A DNA stretch of 64,000 nucleotides from Brachybacterium saurashtrense (GTDB lineage Bacteria; Actinomycetota; Actinomycetes; Actinomycetales; Dermabacteraceae): assembly GCF_003355475.1 (NCBI RefSeq), contig NZ_CP031356.1, forward strand, positions 1,922,001 to 1,986,000. The letters are read 5' to 3'. Each line of letters opens with the position of its first letter. Position 1 is the stretch's first letter. The notes under the pieces were generated by a model that was not told where the DNA came from, did not search any database, and saw only the letters and a program-made list of their open reading frames with translations. Positions 1 to 8,531 of this stretch are shown here, piece after piece. The position numbers were made by a program, and so were the translations under genes.

Positions 1-1314
1 GCAGCCGGCCAGCGCGATCGCGAACAGGCCGGTGACCCCCGCGCCGCCCAGCAGGAACGCCCCGAACACGGCGCCGGCGATCACCAGCGCCGTGAACACG
101 GCCGATTCCAGTCCCAGCGAGAAGCCGGAGAGGATCACGGTGGCCGCGCCGGTGCGCGAGGTGCCCGCGACCTGCCGCACCGGCCGGTCCTCGGTGCTGG
201 TGTAGTAGCCGGTGAGGTAGAGGATCAGCACGCCCAGCGCGATGCCGATCACCACGGCCCCGGCCGCGACGATCCGCGGATCGTCCACCGCGGCGCCCGC
301 GTCCTCGACGCCCAGGGCCGCGAAGCTGCGGGGCAGGTGCACGAAGGCGGCCACCGTGCACAGCACGGCGGAGACCAGCGCCGAGATCAGGAAGGAGCGG
401 CGGATGGTGCGCAGCGCGCTCACCCCCTTCTGCGGGGTGGTGAGGTAGAGCCCGATGAGGGCGGTCACCACGCCGATCGCGGGGACGATCAGCGGGAACA
501 CCATCCCGGCCTCGCCGAAGGCGGCGCGGCCCAGGATCAGCGCGGCGACCAGCGTCACCGCGTAGGACTCGAACAGGTCCGCGGCCATGCCCGCGCAGTC
601 GCCCACGTTGTCGCCCACGTTGTCCGCGATGGTGGCCGCGTTGCGGGGATCGTCCTCGGGGATGTTCTGCTCCACCTTGCCCACCAGGTCCGCGCCGACG
701 TCCGCCGCCTTGGTGAAGATGCCGCCGCCCACGCGCATGAACATCGCCACCATCGCGGCGCCGAAGCCGAAGCCCTCCAGGACCAGCGGCGCATCGCCGC
801 GGAAGAGCAGCACCACGGCGCCCGCGCCCAGCAGGCCGAAGCCGATCGTCGCCATGCCCACGCAGGCACCGGTGCGCACCGCGATCAGCATCGCCGGGTC
901 GCGGCCCGTCTCCCGCGCCGCGGCCGCCACCCGCACGTTGGCCCGCACCGCGAGCCACATGCCCAGGTAGCCGATCAGGCCGGAGAACGCGGCGCCCACC
1001 AGGAACGCGACGGAGCGGGCGCCGCGCAGCAGCATCCCGTCGGCGCCGGTCTCCCCGTGGGCGGGGAGCAGTAGGAGCAGCACGAAGGCGATCGCGGCGA
1101 ACAGCCCCAGGGTGCGCAGCTGCCGGCGCAGGTAGGCGGCGGCACCCTCCTGCACGGCGCCGGCCACGGCGTTCATGCTCGGGGTGCCGGCCTGGGCCCG
1201 CAGCACCTCGCTGCGGAACCGGAACGCCATCGCGATCGCGATCAGGGCGATCACCACGATGACGCCGAGGGTGCTCATGCTGGCCAGGGAGAGGGTGAGG
1301 GGATCCGGGGTCAT
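1..1314 (-). CDS. hppA: Membrane-bound ion-pumping pyrophosphatase, partial (3' end off window)
   Basis: Integral membrane enzyme that hydrolyses pyrophosphate and exports H+ (or Na+). Only the first 438 codons are present; family members usually have 700-800 residues, so the gene runs off the left edge. The ATG at 1312-1314 follows a GGAGG on the minus strand. After hydrophobic N-terminal segments come two family signatures of the Mg-PPi site: DVGADLVGKVEQ (about residue 205) and GDNVGDCAGMAADLF (about residue 234). The residue separating K+-dependent from K+-independent forms lies outside the window, so the subtype cannot be called. It is divergent from the dodecin gene. Identity is certain; the pumped ion is inferred. 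Confidence 0.96.
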   Translation of the reverse strand, partial: MTPDPLTLSLASMSTLGVIVVIALIAIAMAFRFRSEVLRAQAGTPSMNAVAGAVQEGAAAYLRRQLRTLGLFAAIAFVLLLLLPAHGETGADGMLLRGARSVAFLVGAAFSGLIGYLGMWLAVRANVRVAAAARETGRDPAMLIAVRTGACVGMATIGFGLLGAGAVVLLFRGDAPLVLEGFGFGAAMVAMFMRVGGGIFTKAADVGADLVGKVEQNIPEDDPRNAATIADNVGDNVGDCAGMAADLFESYAVTLVAALILGRAAFGEAGMVFPLIVPAIGVVTALIGLYLTTPQKGVSALRTIRRSFLISALVSAVLCTVAAFVHLPRSFAALGVEDAGAAVDDPRIVAAGAVVIGIALGVLILYLTGYYTSTEDRPVRQVAGTSRTGAATVILSGFSLGLESAVFTALVIAGAVFGAFLLGGAGVTGLFAIALAGC

Positions 1315-1547
1315 GGGGGCCTCCGCACGTCGTCGTGGGTCTGGGGGCCATGCCGCGCTCCACGGTGAGCGGGCCTGCCCTGTGCGGGCACCCTAGTCCC
1401 GTTCCGTGCCCTGCGACAGGTGCTTCGCGCAGATGGGTGCCGTTCGTGCAGGTGAGCGGGCAGGACACGGGTCGCAGGGTGGGCTGAGGGGCGGGCTGCG
1501 GGACGGGCTGCGGGGTCCGTCCCCTGGTTCGCGCGCCCGGCGCGGCG

Positions 1548-1553
1548 TACCGT
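1548..1553 (+). promoter_or_regulatory. Putative -10 element (TACCGT) of dodecin gene
   Basis: TACCGT fits the actinobacterial TANNNT -10 pattern, 54 bases before the dodecin ATG. The bases 17 upstream (TGGTTC) are only a weak -35 match. This is pattern reading only. Confidence 0.35.
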
Positions 1554-1607
1554 GTGCGCACCGATCCCGCGGGGTGCGGCCCCGCGGCCGTCCACCAGGA
1601 GGCCACC

Positions 1608-1817
1608 ATGGCAGGGCACGTGTACAGCATCACCGAGATCGTCGGCACCTCGCCGGAGAGCACCGACGACGCGGTGAAGAACGCCATCGCAGAGGCGTCG
1701 AAGACCCTGCGCAACCTCGACTGGTTCGAGGTGCAGTCGATCCGCGGGCACCTCGAGGACGGCTACGTCGCCGACTGGCAGGTGACGCTGAAGATCGGCT
1801 TCCGCCACGAGAGCTGA
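1608..1817 (+). CDS. Dodecin family flavin-binding protein
   Basis: Small protein of 69 residues, the usual dodecin length. Dodecins form hollow dodecamers that bind flavin dimers (or CoA) and buffer free flavin in the cytosol. The sequence has the beta-alpha-beta-beta pattern, starting VYSITEIVGTS and ending WQVTLKIGF, with the flavin-stacking Trp in NLDWFEVQSIRG. An in-frame ATG at 1554 exists, but the ATG at 1608 is chosen because AGGAGG precedes it at normal distance and it gives the family length. A strong terminator follows 34 bases after the stop. Confidence 0.93.
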   Translation: MAGHVYSITEIVGTSPESTDDAVKNAIAEASKTLRNLDWFEVQSIRGHLEDGYVADWQVTLKIGFRHES

Positions 1818-1850
1818 ACACACCGCGCACCGGCGCCGAGCACACTGCGC

Positions 1851-1887
1851 ACGAGGGGCCGCGACCGTGGTGGTCGCGGCCCCTCGT
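1851..1887. terminator. Bidirectional hairpin terminator between dodecin and TRAP genes
   Basis: A perfect 16-bp stem (arms 1851-1866 and 1872-1887) with a 5-base loop lies between two convergent genes. It probably ends transcription from both sides. It lacks a long T tract, as is usual in very GC-rich genomes. Confidence 0.85.
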
Positions 1888-1928
1888 GGAGCGGTGCACC
1901 CTGCGGGCGGCGGGCCCGTCGGCGCCGC

Positions 1929-3938
1929 TCAGGCGGTGACGGGCGCGGCGTCCTTCCCGCTGCCGTCGCGGTGCCGGCCGCGACGGATCAGCTGCACCAC
2001 GATCACCGCGGCGGCCAGGACCATGCCCACGACGGAGACCACGATCGACGGGTACACCATCAGCACGCCCGCGATGACGAGGGCGGGGCGCTCGAACCGG
2101 GTGGTGTCCCCGAAGAGATACCCGGCCAGGCCGGCGGAGATCGCGATCATCCCCAGCACCACGGTGGTCAGCGCCGGGATGAGCTCCCCGATCGTGCCCT
2201 CGAACAGCAGCGAGGGCTCGAGCACGAACACGAAGGGGATGAGGAAGCCTGCGATCGCGAGCCGCAGCGCGGTCACACCCGTCTTCAGCGGGTTCGAGCC
2301 GGCGATGCCGGATCCCGCGTAGGCGGCCAGGCACACCGGTGGCGTGACGTCCGCCAGGATCCCGAAGAAGAACACGAACATGTGCGCCGCGATCATCGGC
2401 ACGTCGAAGTTGTTCACCAGGATCGGTGCCGCCACGGTGGCGGTGACCACGTAGTTCGCCGTGGTGGGCAAGCCCATGCCCAGGATCAGGCACACGATCA
2501 TCGTCATCAGCAGCACCAGCAGGAAGTTGCCCTGCGCGATGTCGATGATGGTGTTGCCCAGCCGGCTGCCCAGGCCGGTGCCGGTCACCGTGCCCGCCAC
2601 GATGCCGGCCGTCGCGCAGGCCGCGATCACGGGCAGCGCGGTGCGGGCCCCGGCCTCGAGGGTCTTGACGATCCCGCTGAACGAGAGCCGGGTGGACTTC
2701 CGCAGGAAGCTCAGCGCGAACGCGACCGCCACGCCCCACAGCGCCGCCCGGGCCGGCGAGAAGCCGGAGAGCATCATGTAGACGATGATCACCAGCGGGG
2801 CCAGCAGATCGATGCGGGTGAGGATGCTCTTCCAGCTGGGCAGGTCCGCGCGGGGGATGCCCTTGATGCGGGTGCGCTTGGCCTCGAAGTGCACCGAGAG
2901 GAACGCCCCCATGAAGTACAGGGCCGCGGGGATCACCGCGATGAGGATGATCTCGCTGTAGGGCACCCCGGTGTACTCGGCCATGATGAACGCCGCAGCG
3001 CCCATGATGGGCGGCATCAGCTGACCGCCCGTGGAGGCGGTCGCCTCGGTGGCACCGGCGAAGTGGGAGCGGAACCCGGCCCGCTTCATCAGCGGGATCG
3101 TGAACGAGCCGGAGGCGACCGTGTTCGCCACCGAGGAGCCGGAGATCATCCCCTGCAGGCCCGAGGCCGCGACCGCCGCCTTCGCGGGCCCGCCCGTGAA
3201 CCGGCCGGTGAGCCGGAAGGCGAGGTCGTTGAACAGCGCACCGATGTTGGTGCGGATCAGCACCACGGCGAACAGCAGGAACAGGAAGATGAAGGTGGAG
3301 GAGACCTGGATCGGCGTGCCGAAGATGCCGGCGCGCGAGGTGAAGAAGGTGCCCACCGCGTAGTTCTGCCAGGACTGGCCCACGATCAGCGTCGCGTACC
3401 CGATCGCCGCCACCGCGATCAGCACGATCGGCAGGCCCACGCAGCGGCGCGTCGCCTCCAGGGTGAGCACGATGCCCAGCGTCGCGACCACGTAGTCGAT
3501 GGTCTCGAACCCCATGATCTGCACCAGGTTGCTGGTCAGATGGGAGTAGCGCACCACGATGTAGAAGTTCGCGAACAGGGCCAGCAGCGACAGCGCCACG
3601 TCCCAGATCGGGATCCCGCCGCGGCCTCCCCGGCGCTCCACCCGCTTCCCCGCGGGGTAGAGCAGGAAGATCACCGAGGAGGCGGCGCCCAGGTGGATCG
3701 CTCCCTGGATCAGGGAGGGGCGGGACCCGAAGATCCCGGTGTAGAGGTGGAACAGGGTGAGGGCGACCGACAGGCCGCCCACCACCCATGCCCACAGCCC
3801 CAGATCGGTGCGGTACCGACTGGCGGTGTCGTGCTCCCGCAGCAGCTCCTCGGCGTGCGCCTCGGCCTCCTGCTGCGTCTTCTTGTCGACCTCGAGCGAT
3901 GAGGCGTGCGGAGCGTCCTCGCGGTCCCCGGCGCTCAT
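1929..3938 (-). CDS. TRAP transporter fused permease (4TM + 12TM)
   Basis: Membrane component of a tripartite ATP-independent periplasmic-type transporter of the TAXI class, with the small (DctQ-like) and large (DctM-like) permeases fused in one 669-residue chain. A charged cytoplasmic N-terminus of about 45 residues is followed by alternating hydrophobic segments to the end. Conserved pieces include ASGLQGMISGSSVANTVASG and LILGMGLPTTANYVVTA, typical of DctM substrate-path loops. It starts one base after the stop of the TAXI binding protein (TGA-g-ATG), so the two are translationally coupled. Substrate unknown; TAXI systems usually carry glutamate or C4-dicarboxylate-type acids. Confidence 0.95.
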   Translation of the reverse strand: MSAGDREDAPHASSLEVDKKTQQEAEAHAEELLREHDTASRYRTDLGLWAWVVGGLSVALTLFHLYTGIFGSRPSLIQGAIHLGAASSVIFLLYPAGKRVERRGGRGGIPIWDVALSLLALFANFYIVVRYSHLTSNLVQIMGFETIDYVVATLGIVLTLEATRRCVGLPIVLIAVAAIGYATLIVGQSWQNYAVGTFFTSRAGIFGTPIQVSSTFIFLFLLFAVVLIRTNIGALFNDLAFRLTGRFTGGPAKAAVAASGLQGMISGSSVANTVASGSFTIPLMKRAGFRSHFAGATEATASTGGQLMPPIMGAAAFIMAEYTGVPYSEIILIAVIPAALYFMGAFLSVHFEAKRTRIKGIPRADLPSWKSILTRIDLLAPLVIIVYMMLSGFSPARAALWGVAVAFALSFLRKSTRLSFSGIVKTLEAGARTALPVIAACATAGIVAGTVTGTGLGSRLGNTIIDIAQGNFLLVLLMTMIVCLILGMGLPTTANYVVTATVAAPILVNNFDVPMIAAHMFVFFFGILADVTPPVCLAAYAGSGIAGSNPLKTGVTALRLAIAGFLIPFVFVLEPSLLFEGTIGELIPALTTVVLGMIAISAGLAGYLFGDTTRFERPALVIAGVLMVYPSIVVSVVGMVLAAAVIVVQLIRRGRHRDGSGKDAAPVTA

Positions 3939-3939
3939 C

Positions 3940-4932
3940 TCAGAGAAGCCCCTCTTCCTCGTAGTACTGCTGCGCGCCCGGGTGCAGCGGCACCTCGCCC
4001 TGCCCGGTGAGCGCGAAGTCGTGGCTGATCAGCCCGCCCTGCGGCAGGGTGATGTCCCCGGAGTGCTCGAAGGTGGCCTTGGTGATCTCGTAGCCGAGCT
4101 CGGGGCTCACCTGGGTGGTGGAGGCGATCAGCGCCGCCGCGACGGACAGCGTGATGACGTCCTCCTCGAGGAAGTCGTACGCGTCGGGCGTGATCGTGTA
4201 CACCTCGAAGAGGCTCTCGGAGGCGACCTGCTCGGCCTTGTCCTGGTCGAGCGAGACCAGGGCGACCTCGTTGGTCGCGGCGAGGTCGCCGAGGGAGCCG
4301 GTGGGGGTGCCGACCACGAACACCGAGGCGTCGATGTTGTTGTCGCGCAGCAGGTCCAGCGAGCTGGAGAAGTCCTGCTCGAAGGCCTCGTAGTCGCCCT
4401 CGCCGATGTCGTACGCGGCGAGGATCGCGTCCGAGACCGCACGGGTGCCGGAGCCCACGTCGCCCACGGCGATCCGCTTGCCCTTGAGGTCCGCGGCGGA
4501 CTCGATGCCGCTGCCCGCGAGGGTGACGATGTGGGCGGCCTCCGGGTACAGACCCGCGATCCAGCCGATGTTGTCCACCTGGGCGCCCTCGAACTCGCCG
4601 TCGCCGGTCACGGCGGAGTTGGCGGTGTCCGACTGCGAGATGCCCAGCTGCCACTCGCCCTGGAAGATCTTGCCGATGTTCTCCACCGAGGCACCGGAGT
4701 CGGTGTAGTTGACGGTGACGCCGTCGATGTTGTCCTCGTAGATGGCCGCGTACTCGCCGCCGAGCGGGTAGTAGACACCGCCGGTGCCGCCGGTGCCGAA
4801 GGTCAGGTCGGTGACGAAGTCGCCCTCGCCGCCCTCCCCGCCGCCGCCGCTGCCGCCGTCGCTGCAGGCGGCGAGCAGCCCGAGGGCCGCCACGGGGCCC
4901 AGGGTCGCGAATGTGCGTCGTCCGATTCTCAT
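3940..4932 (-). CDS. TAXI family TRAP solute-binding lipoprotein
   Basis: Extracytoplasmic binding protein that delivers substrate to the fused permease encoded just downstream. Residues 1-22 form a lipoprotein signal with an RR pair and lipobox LAAC, followed by a Gly/Ser-rich tether (SDGGSGGGGEGGEGD). The mature part starts with the TAXI hallmark FGTGGTGGVYYPLG and contains KRIAVGDVGSGTR, which lines the ligand cleft. It is 330 residues, normal for the family. GGAGAG lies just before the ATG. It is the first gene of a two-gene operon. Confidence 0.94.
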   Translation of the reverse strand: MRIGRRTFATLGPVAALGLLAACSDGGSGGGGEGGEGDFVTDLTFGTGGTGGVYYPLGGEYAAIYEDNIDGVTVNYTDSGASVENIGKIFQGEWQLGISQSDTANSAVTGDGEFEGAQVDNIGWIAGLYPEAAHIVTLAGSGIESAADLKGKRIAVGDVGSGTRAVSDAILAAYDIGEGDYEAFEQDFSSSLDLLRDNNIDASVFVVGTPTGSLGDLAATNEVALVSLDQDKAEQVASESLFEVYTITPDAYDFLEEDVITLSVAAALIASTTQVSPELGYEITKATFEHSGDITLPQGGLISHDFALTGQGEVPLHPGAQQYYEEEGLL

Positions 4933-5237
4933 CTCGTGCTCTCCTCAGTGTGGTGGTCCTGCGGACCGCGAGTGGTCAGGGCGCGCCCCGCTGCTCTGCG
5001 GGAACGACCGGTCCATGGGTGGTGCCCATCTCACCACATGGACGGCCCCACGCCGACATCTCTCCGGTCAAGAGACGCAACGGTGACATAACGGTCCGCA
5101 TCGCGCCAACTTCCCGCCTGCGCTGGTGGCGCGTGCTCTCGCACGCCGAGGCCGAGGTCGGCTCCGCGCGGGGCGCCGTCGGGCAGACCGTGCGGCGGGG
5201 CGCGAGCTCTCCTCGGCCGCGCCCCGGGCGGGGCCGG
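4933..5237. other. Intergenic region upstream of the TRAP operon
   Basis: About 305 bases between the pterin dehydratase stop and the TAXI gene start. Apart from the inverted repeat at 5011-5043, I see no coding frame with family features and no convincing -35/-10 pair. Confidence 0.6.
5011..5043. promoter_or_regulatory. Inverted repeat upstream of TRAP operon
   Basis: Arms at 5011-5024 and 5032-5043 (GTCCATG...GGTG against its complement, with a two-base bulge) could form a hairpin or an operator. It lies about 80 bases before the TAXI start, in the untranslated leader or promoter region. No cognate regulator is adjacent. Confidence 0.35.
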
Positions 5238-5552
5238 TCAGTCCGCGGCGACGTCCACGCCGAGGGCGGCGGCGTGCTCGCTCGCCTGCTGCGCGAGAGC
5301 GATGTCCCGCCCGGTCACCCCGCCGACGTCGTGGCTGGTGAGGGTCACGGTGACCGTGGGATAGGTGAGGGTGACGTCCGGGTGGTGGTTCGCCGACTCC
5401 GCAGAGGCGCCGAGGCGCGCCACCAGCTCCAGCCCGGTGGCGAAGTCCCCGGTGGCGAAGCGGGCGGTGAGCAGGCCGTCCTCCATCCGCCACCCGGCGG
5501 GAGCGGCCTGGGTGATCTCGTCGGGGCTGAGGATCTTCGTCGATGCGGCCAT
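5238..5552 (-). CDS. 4a-hydroxytetrahydrobiopterin dehydratase (PCD/DCoH)
   Basis: Cytosolic enzyme that dehydrates the 4a-carbinolamine of pterins during cofactor recycling. The 104-residue frame carries the family core SANHHPDVTLTYPTVTVTL, with the two active-site histidines (HH) and the PDV signature, and ends TSHDVGGVTGRDIALA. The ATG at 5550-5552 is chosen because upstream in-frame sequence is only composition-driven open frame. A CACGAT hexamer lies six bases upstream, suggesting a leaderless transcript. No aromatic hydroxylase is nearby, so the partner is unknown. Confidence 0.9.
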   Translation of the reverse strand: MAASTKILSPDEITQAAPAGWRMEDGLLTARFATGDFATGLELVARLGASAESANHHPDVTLTYPTVTVTLTSHDVGGVTGRDIALAQQASEHAAALGVDVAAD

Positions 5553-5685
5553 GTCCCCATCGTGCCCGCTGCGCGCCGGCCCGTCCACCGGTCGCAGGCC
5601 CCTGCGCCCTCGGCACGGACGGTCCACCGCGCGGCACACGAGCGGGCGGCCGCGCCCGTCGCGGCCCGTCGGCCACACTGGAGGG

Positions 5686-6126
5686 ATGGATGACCTGCAC
5701 GTACCTCCGGGACCCGGCGCACCCCGCGGCCTGCGGATCCCCGCCGGCGAGCTCGCCGAGCAGTTCTCCCACGCCTCCGGCCCCGGCGGCCAGGGGGTCA
5801 ACACGGCGGACTCGCGGGTGCAGCTGAGCCTGGACCTCGCCACCACCACCGCGCTCGACCCCCGACAGCGCGCGCGGGTCCTCGCCGCCCTCGCGCCCCG
5901 CCTCGCCGGCACCGTCCTCACCGTCGCCGCGGCGCAGCACCGCGCCCAGCGCCGCAACCGGCGCGAGGCCCGGGAGCGCCTCGCCGCGCTGCTGCGCGAG
6001 GCCGTCGCCCCGGAGCCCGTGCGTCGCACCACGCGGCCCACCGCGGGCTCGCGGCGTCGGCGGCTGGAGGCCAAGCGGCAGCGCGCGGACCTCAAGCGCA
6101 CGCGACGGCGCCCCGGCACGGAGTGA
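5686..6126 (+). CDS. arfB: ArfB-like alternative ribosome-rescue factor (GGQ domain)
   Basis: Codon-independent peptidyl-tRNA hydrolase of the YaeJ/ArfB type that frees ribosomes stalled on broken mRNA. The GGQ loop is seen as SGPGGQGVNTADSRVQL near residue 33. The anticodon-recognition domains of full release factors are absent. The C-terminus is long, basic and Arg/Lys-rich, the tail that sits in the empty mRNA channel. Length 146 residues fits ArfB (about 140). The ATG at 5686 has GGAGGG directly before it and a CACACT hexamer six bases upstream. A start at the overlapping ATG at 5690 would be in another frame. Confidence 0.9.
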   Translation: MDDLHVPPGPGAPRGLRIPAGELAEQFSHASGPGGQGVNTADSRVQLSLDLATTTALDPRQRARVLAALAPRLAGTVLTVAAAQHRAQRRNRREARERLAALLREAVAPEPVRRTTRPTAGSRRRRLEAKRQRADLKRTRRRPGTE

Positions 6127-6186
6127 CGGCGGCGCGGATCCGGCGATTCGTGCCCTGCGCAGGGGCGGAGCGCATAGGTTGACCTC

Positions 6187-6777
6187 ATGATCCGCCAGCT
6201 CCTCGCCCGCCTGTTCTGGGCCCTCGGCCCCTGGCGCCTCGTCGCGCCGCGGGCGGTGCAGACCCCCACCGTGATCATCGGCGCCCCGCACACCTCGAAC
6301 TGGGACTTCGTGCTGATGCTCGCGATCGCCTGGCGGCTGCGGATCCGGCTGCGCTGGCTGGGCAAGCACACCCTGTTCACCTCGTGGAAGGGACCGCTCA
6401 TGCGGGCCCTGGGCGGGATTCCCGTGGATCGCTCCTCCCCCGGCACGGTGGTGGCGGAGGTGGTGGCGAGGGTGCGCGCCGAGGAGGCGTTCGCCCTCGT
6501 GATCACCCCCGACGGCACCCGCAGCAACCGCGGTCACTGGAAGTCTGGCTTCCACCGCATCGCCCGCGAGACCGGCCTGCCGGTGACCCTCGGCTTCGTG
6601 GACCGCACCACCATGACCACCGGGCTGGGCCCGAGCCTGGAGATGACCGGCGACGTCCGCGCCGACATGGACCGCATCCGCGCCTTCTATGCGGACAAGG
6701 CGGGCTACTGCCCCGCACGGCGCAGCGAACCGCGGCTGCGGGAGGAGGGCGAGGGCACCCCGGAGGCGTGTCCCTGA
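6187..6777 (+). CDS. 1-acyl-glycerol-3-phosphate-type acyltransferase
   Basis: Membrane-associated acyltransferase of the PlsC superfamily, expected to acylate a lysophospholipid or related alcohol. The catalytic HX4D box is GAPHTSNWDF (near residue 36), with Ser/Asn in place of the usual second half of NHXXXXD. The acceptor-binding block appears as FALVITPDGTRSN, a variant of the PEGTR motif. It is 196 residues, short for PlsC and close to the small actinobacterial subfamily. A TAGGTT hexamer ends six bases before the ATG, indicating a leaderless mRNA. Substrate unknown. Confidence 0.88.
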   Translation: MIRQLLARLFWALGPWRLVAPRAVQTPTVIIGAPHTSNWDFVLMLAIAWRLRIRLRWLGKHTLFTSWKGPLMRALGGIPVDRSSPGTVVAEVVARVRAEEAFALVITPDGTRSNRGHWKSGFHRIARETGLPVTLGFVDRTTMTTGLGPSLEMTGDVRADMDRIRAFYADKAGYCPARRSEPRLREEGEGTPEACP

Positions 6778-6812
6778 CCGGTCGCGCCCGCACCGTCCTC
6801 TACGGTGACGAT

Positions 6813-7700
6813 GTGCCGCACCCCACACCGTCCCGACCTGCGCTCCGGCTCACCCGACGGGGGCGGCTGGTGCGCTCCGTGCTGGTGCTGGTGCTCGCGG
6901 TGCTGCTGCTCCTCGCGATGGTCGCACTCGTGCGCGCGGTGCGCGGAGGGCCCGACGCCGCCGCGGCTCCCGCTGATGCGACCGCCGCCGGCCCCGAGGG
7001 GGACGACGGGAGCGCGGGCGACGCACCGGACGCCGACGAGGCCGCGAGCCCCTCCCCCACCCCGGAGACCGAGGGCGAGGTGGACGGCGCCGCGGCCGAC
7101 GGGGAGATCGAGCGCTCCGGCACCGTGGGCGAGGGCACCTGGACCGTGGCCGCCCCCGTCGACGCCCCCACCGGCGAGGCCGGCGCGGACGCGGACGGCG
7201 AGGACGGATCCGACGGCCAGGAGGAGCGGCCCTCCGCGCGCACCTATGCCGTGCGCGTCGAGGACGGGATCGGGATCGACGCCGACGAGGCCGCGACCGA
7301 GATCGCCGCGGTGCTCGCCGACGAGCGCGGCTGGCAGGACCGCGAGGACGTCGTGTTCCAGCAGGTCGCGAGCCCGGAGGAGGCGGAGTTCACGATCTCG
7401 CTGGCCTCCCCGCCCACGGTGGACGAGATGTGCCTGCCGGCACGCACCGGCGGACTGTGGAGCTGCCGCATCGGCCCGGACGTGGCACTGAACTCGGACC
7501 GCTGGCTGCTGGCCACCCCCACCTACGAGGACCTCGCCGAGTACCGGGCGTACATGGTCAACCACGAGGTGGGGCACTTCCTCGGGTTCGGCCACGCCGA
7601 CTGCGGCGGCGAGGGCCGGCGCGCCCCGGTGATGCTGCAGCAGTCGATCGACCTGCAGGGCTGCGTGCCGAACGCCTGGCCCGCCACCGAGGAGGCGTGA
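6813..7700 (+). CDS. DUF3152 membrane-anchored metalloprotease-like protein
   Basis: Predicted secreted or membrane-tethered protein with one TM helix (about residues 20-40). A long acidic, Ala/Asp-rich, low-complexity linker (about 45-140) leads to a C-terminal DUF3152 domain. The domain contains VNHEVGHFLGFGH near residue 247, which matches the zinc-binding HEXXHXXGXXH motif of metzincin proteases. Two to three cysteines (DEMCLPA, WSCRIG, HADCGG) could form disulfides. Start is GTG at 6813: TACGGT ends six bases upstream, and no ATG lies between it and the previous gene. Catalytic activity is inferred; the family's substrate is unknown. Confidence 0.85.
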   Translation: MPHPTPSRPALRLTRRGRLVRSVLVLVLAVLLLLAMVALVRAVRGGPDAAAAPADATAAGPEGDDGSAGDAPDADEAASPSPTPETEGEVDGAAADGEIERSGTVGEGTWTVAAPVDAPTGEAGADADGEDGSDGQEERPSARTYAVRVEDGIGIDADEAATEIAAVLADERGWQDREDVVFQQVASPEEAEFTISLASPPTVDEMCLPARTGGLWSCRIGPDVALNSDRWLLATPTYEDLAEYRAYMVNHEVGHFLGFGHADCGGEGRRAPVMLQQSIDLQGCVPNAWPATEEA

Positions 7701-7724
7701 GCCGCTCGGCGGCGGCGCCCCTGC

Positions 7725-8531
7725 TCACCTCCGGCGCACCAGGGCGCGCAGCGTCACCGCCAGCCCGAGCGCCGTCCACAGCGTGAGGACGAGGAGGTCA
7801 CGACCGTCCGCCGCGAAGACCTCGGAGGCCACCCCGGCACGGAGGAGGTCCGCGGCGGACTGCACAGGCAGCACGGAGTGCAGGCCGCGGAACCATCCGG
7901 GCAGCTGCTCCACCGGGAACGTGATCGGCGAGAACAGCAGGACGAAGAAGACCAGCACCTGCGAGACGAGCTGCGCCATCATCGCCGGGAGGCTCACCGC
8001 GATCGCATAGCCGACCGCCGTGGCCATCGTGGCCGTCAGCAGCGAGGCCAGGATCAGCACCGGCCAGTCGAAGGAGAAGCTCAGGTCGTACCGCAGCCAG
8101 GCGACCAGAAGCCCGATCGCGACCCCGGGCAGCGCGACCAGCGACCACACCACCAGGTCGACCAGCAGGAAGAGAGGGCGCGCCACCGGCAGCGCGCGCT
8201 GGTAGTCCAGCGCGCCCGAGGCCCGTGCGCGGGACACGCCCTGGGGAACGATGACCAGGCCGATGGTCAGCAGCAGGATCGTCGGTGCGCCGGTGGCGAG
8301 GAAGAGGGCGGTATCCGGCCCGATGTCGGGGATGAGGAAGCCGAATCCGATCACGATCCCGGCGGCGAGCATCGCCTGGATGACGACGATGAGCGGCAGC
8401 ATCGCGCCGATCGAGGCGAGCGACCACCGCATCATGGCGCGGAAGCTGCTCCACGGAGTGACCCGGATGGGGGCGATGGCGGCCGTCGTCGACTCGGCGG
8501 CGCGTGCGCGCGGGGAGGTGGTCTCAGTCAT
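7725..8531 (-). CDS. ABC-2 type transporter permease
   Basis: Membrane subunit of an ABC exporter, 268 residues with six hydrophobic segments after a cytoplasmic N-terminus of about 45 residues. The segment LFSPITFPVEQLPGWFRGLH before the last pair of helices matches the ABC-2 family signature region. Its ATG lies inside the end of the ATPase gene (8-base overlap), so the two are coupled. With the ATPase and the divergent TetR gene it forms a self-regulated efflux module. Cargo unknown (drug or lipid). Confidence 0.92.
   Translation of the reverse strand: MTETTSPRARAAESTTAAIAPIRVTPWSSFRAMMRWSLASIGAMLPLIVVIQAMLAAGIVIGFGFLIPDIGPDTALFLATGAPTILLLTIGLVIVPQGVSRARASGALDYQRALPVARPLFLLVDLVVWSLVALPGVAIGLLVAWLRYDLSFSFDWPVLILASLLTATMATAVGYAIAVSLPAMMAQLVSQVLVFFVLLFSPITFPVEQLPGWFRGLHSVLPVQSAADLLRAGVASEVFAADGRDLLVLTLWTALGLAVTLRALVRRR

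Noticed and set aside
337-1074. Plus-strand frame of 245 codons opposite hppA
   Set aside because: His/Arg/Gly-rich antisense shadow without family features.
1630-3795. Long minus-strand frame overlapping the TRAP permease
   Set aside because: Arg/Gly/Pro-rich shadow of the permease frame; the other frame has clear TM segments and family motifs.
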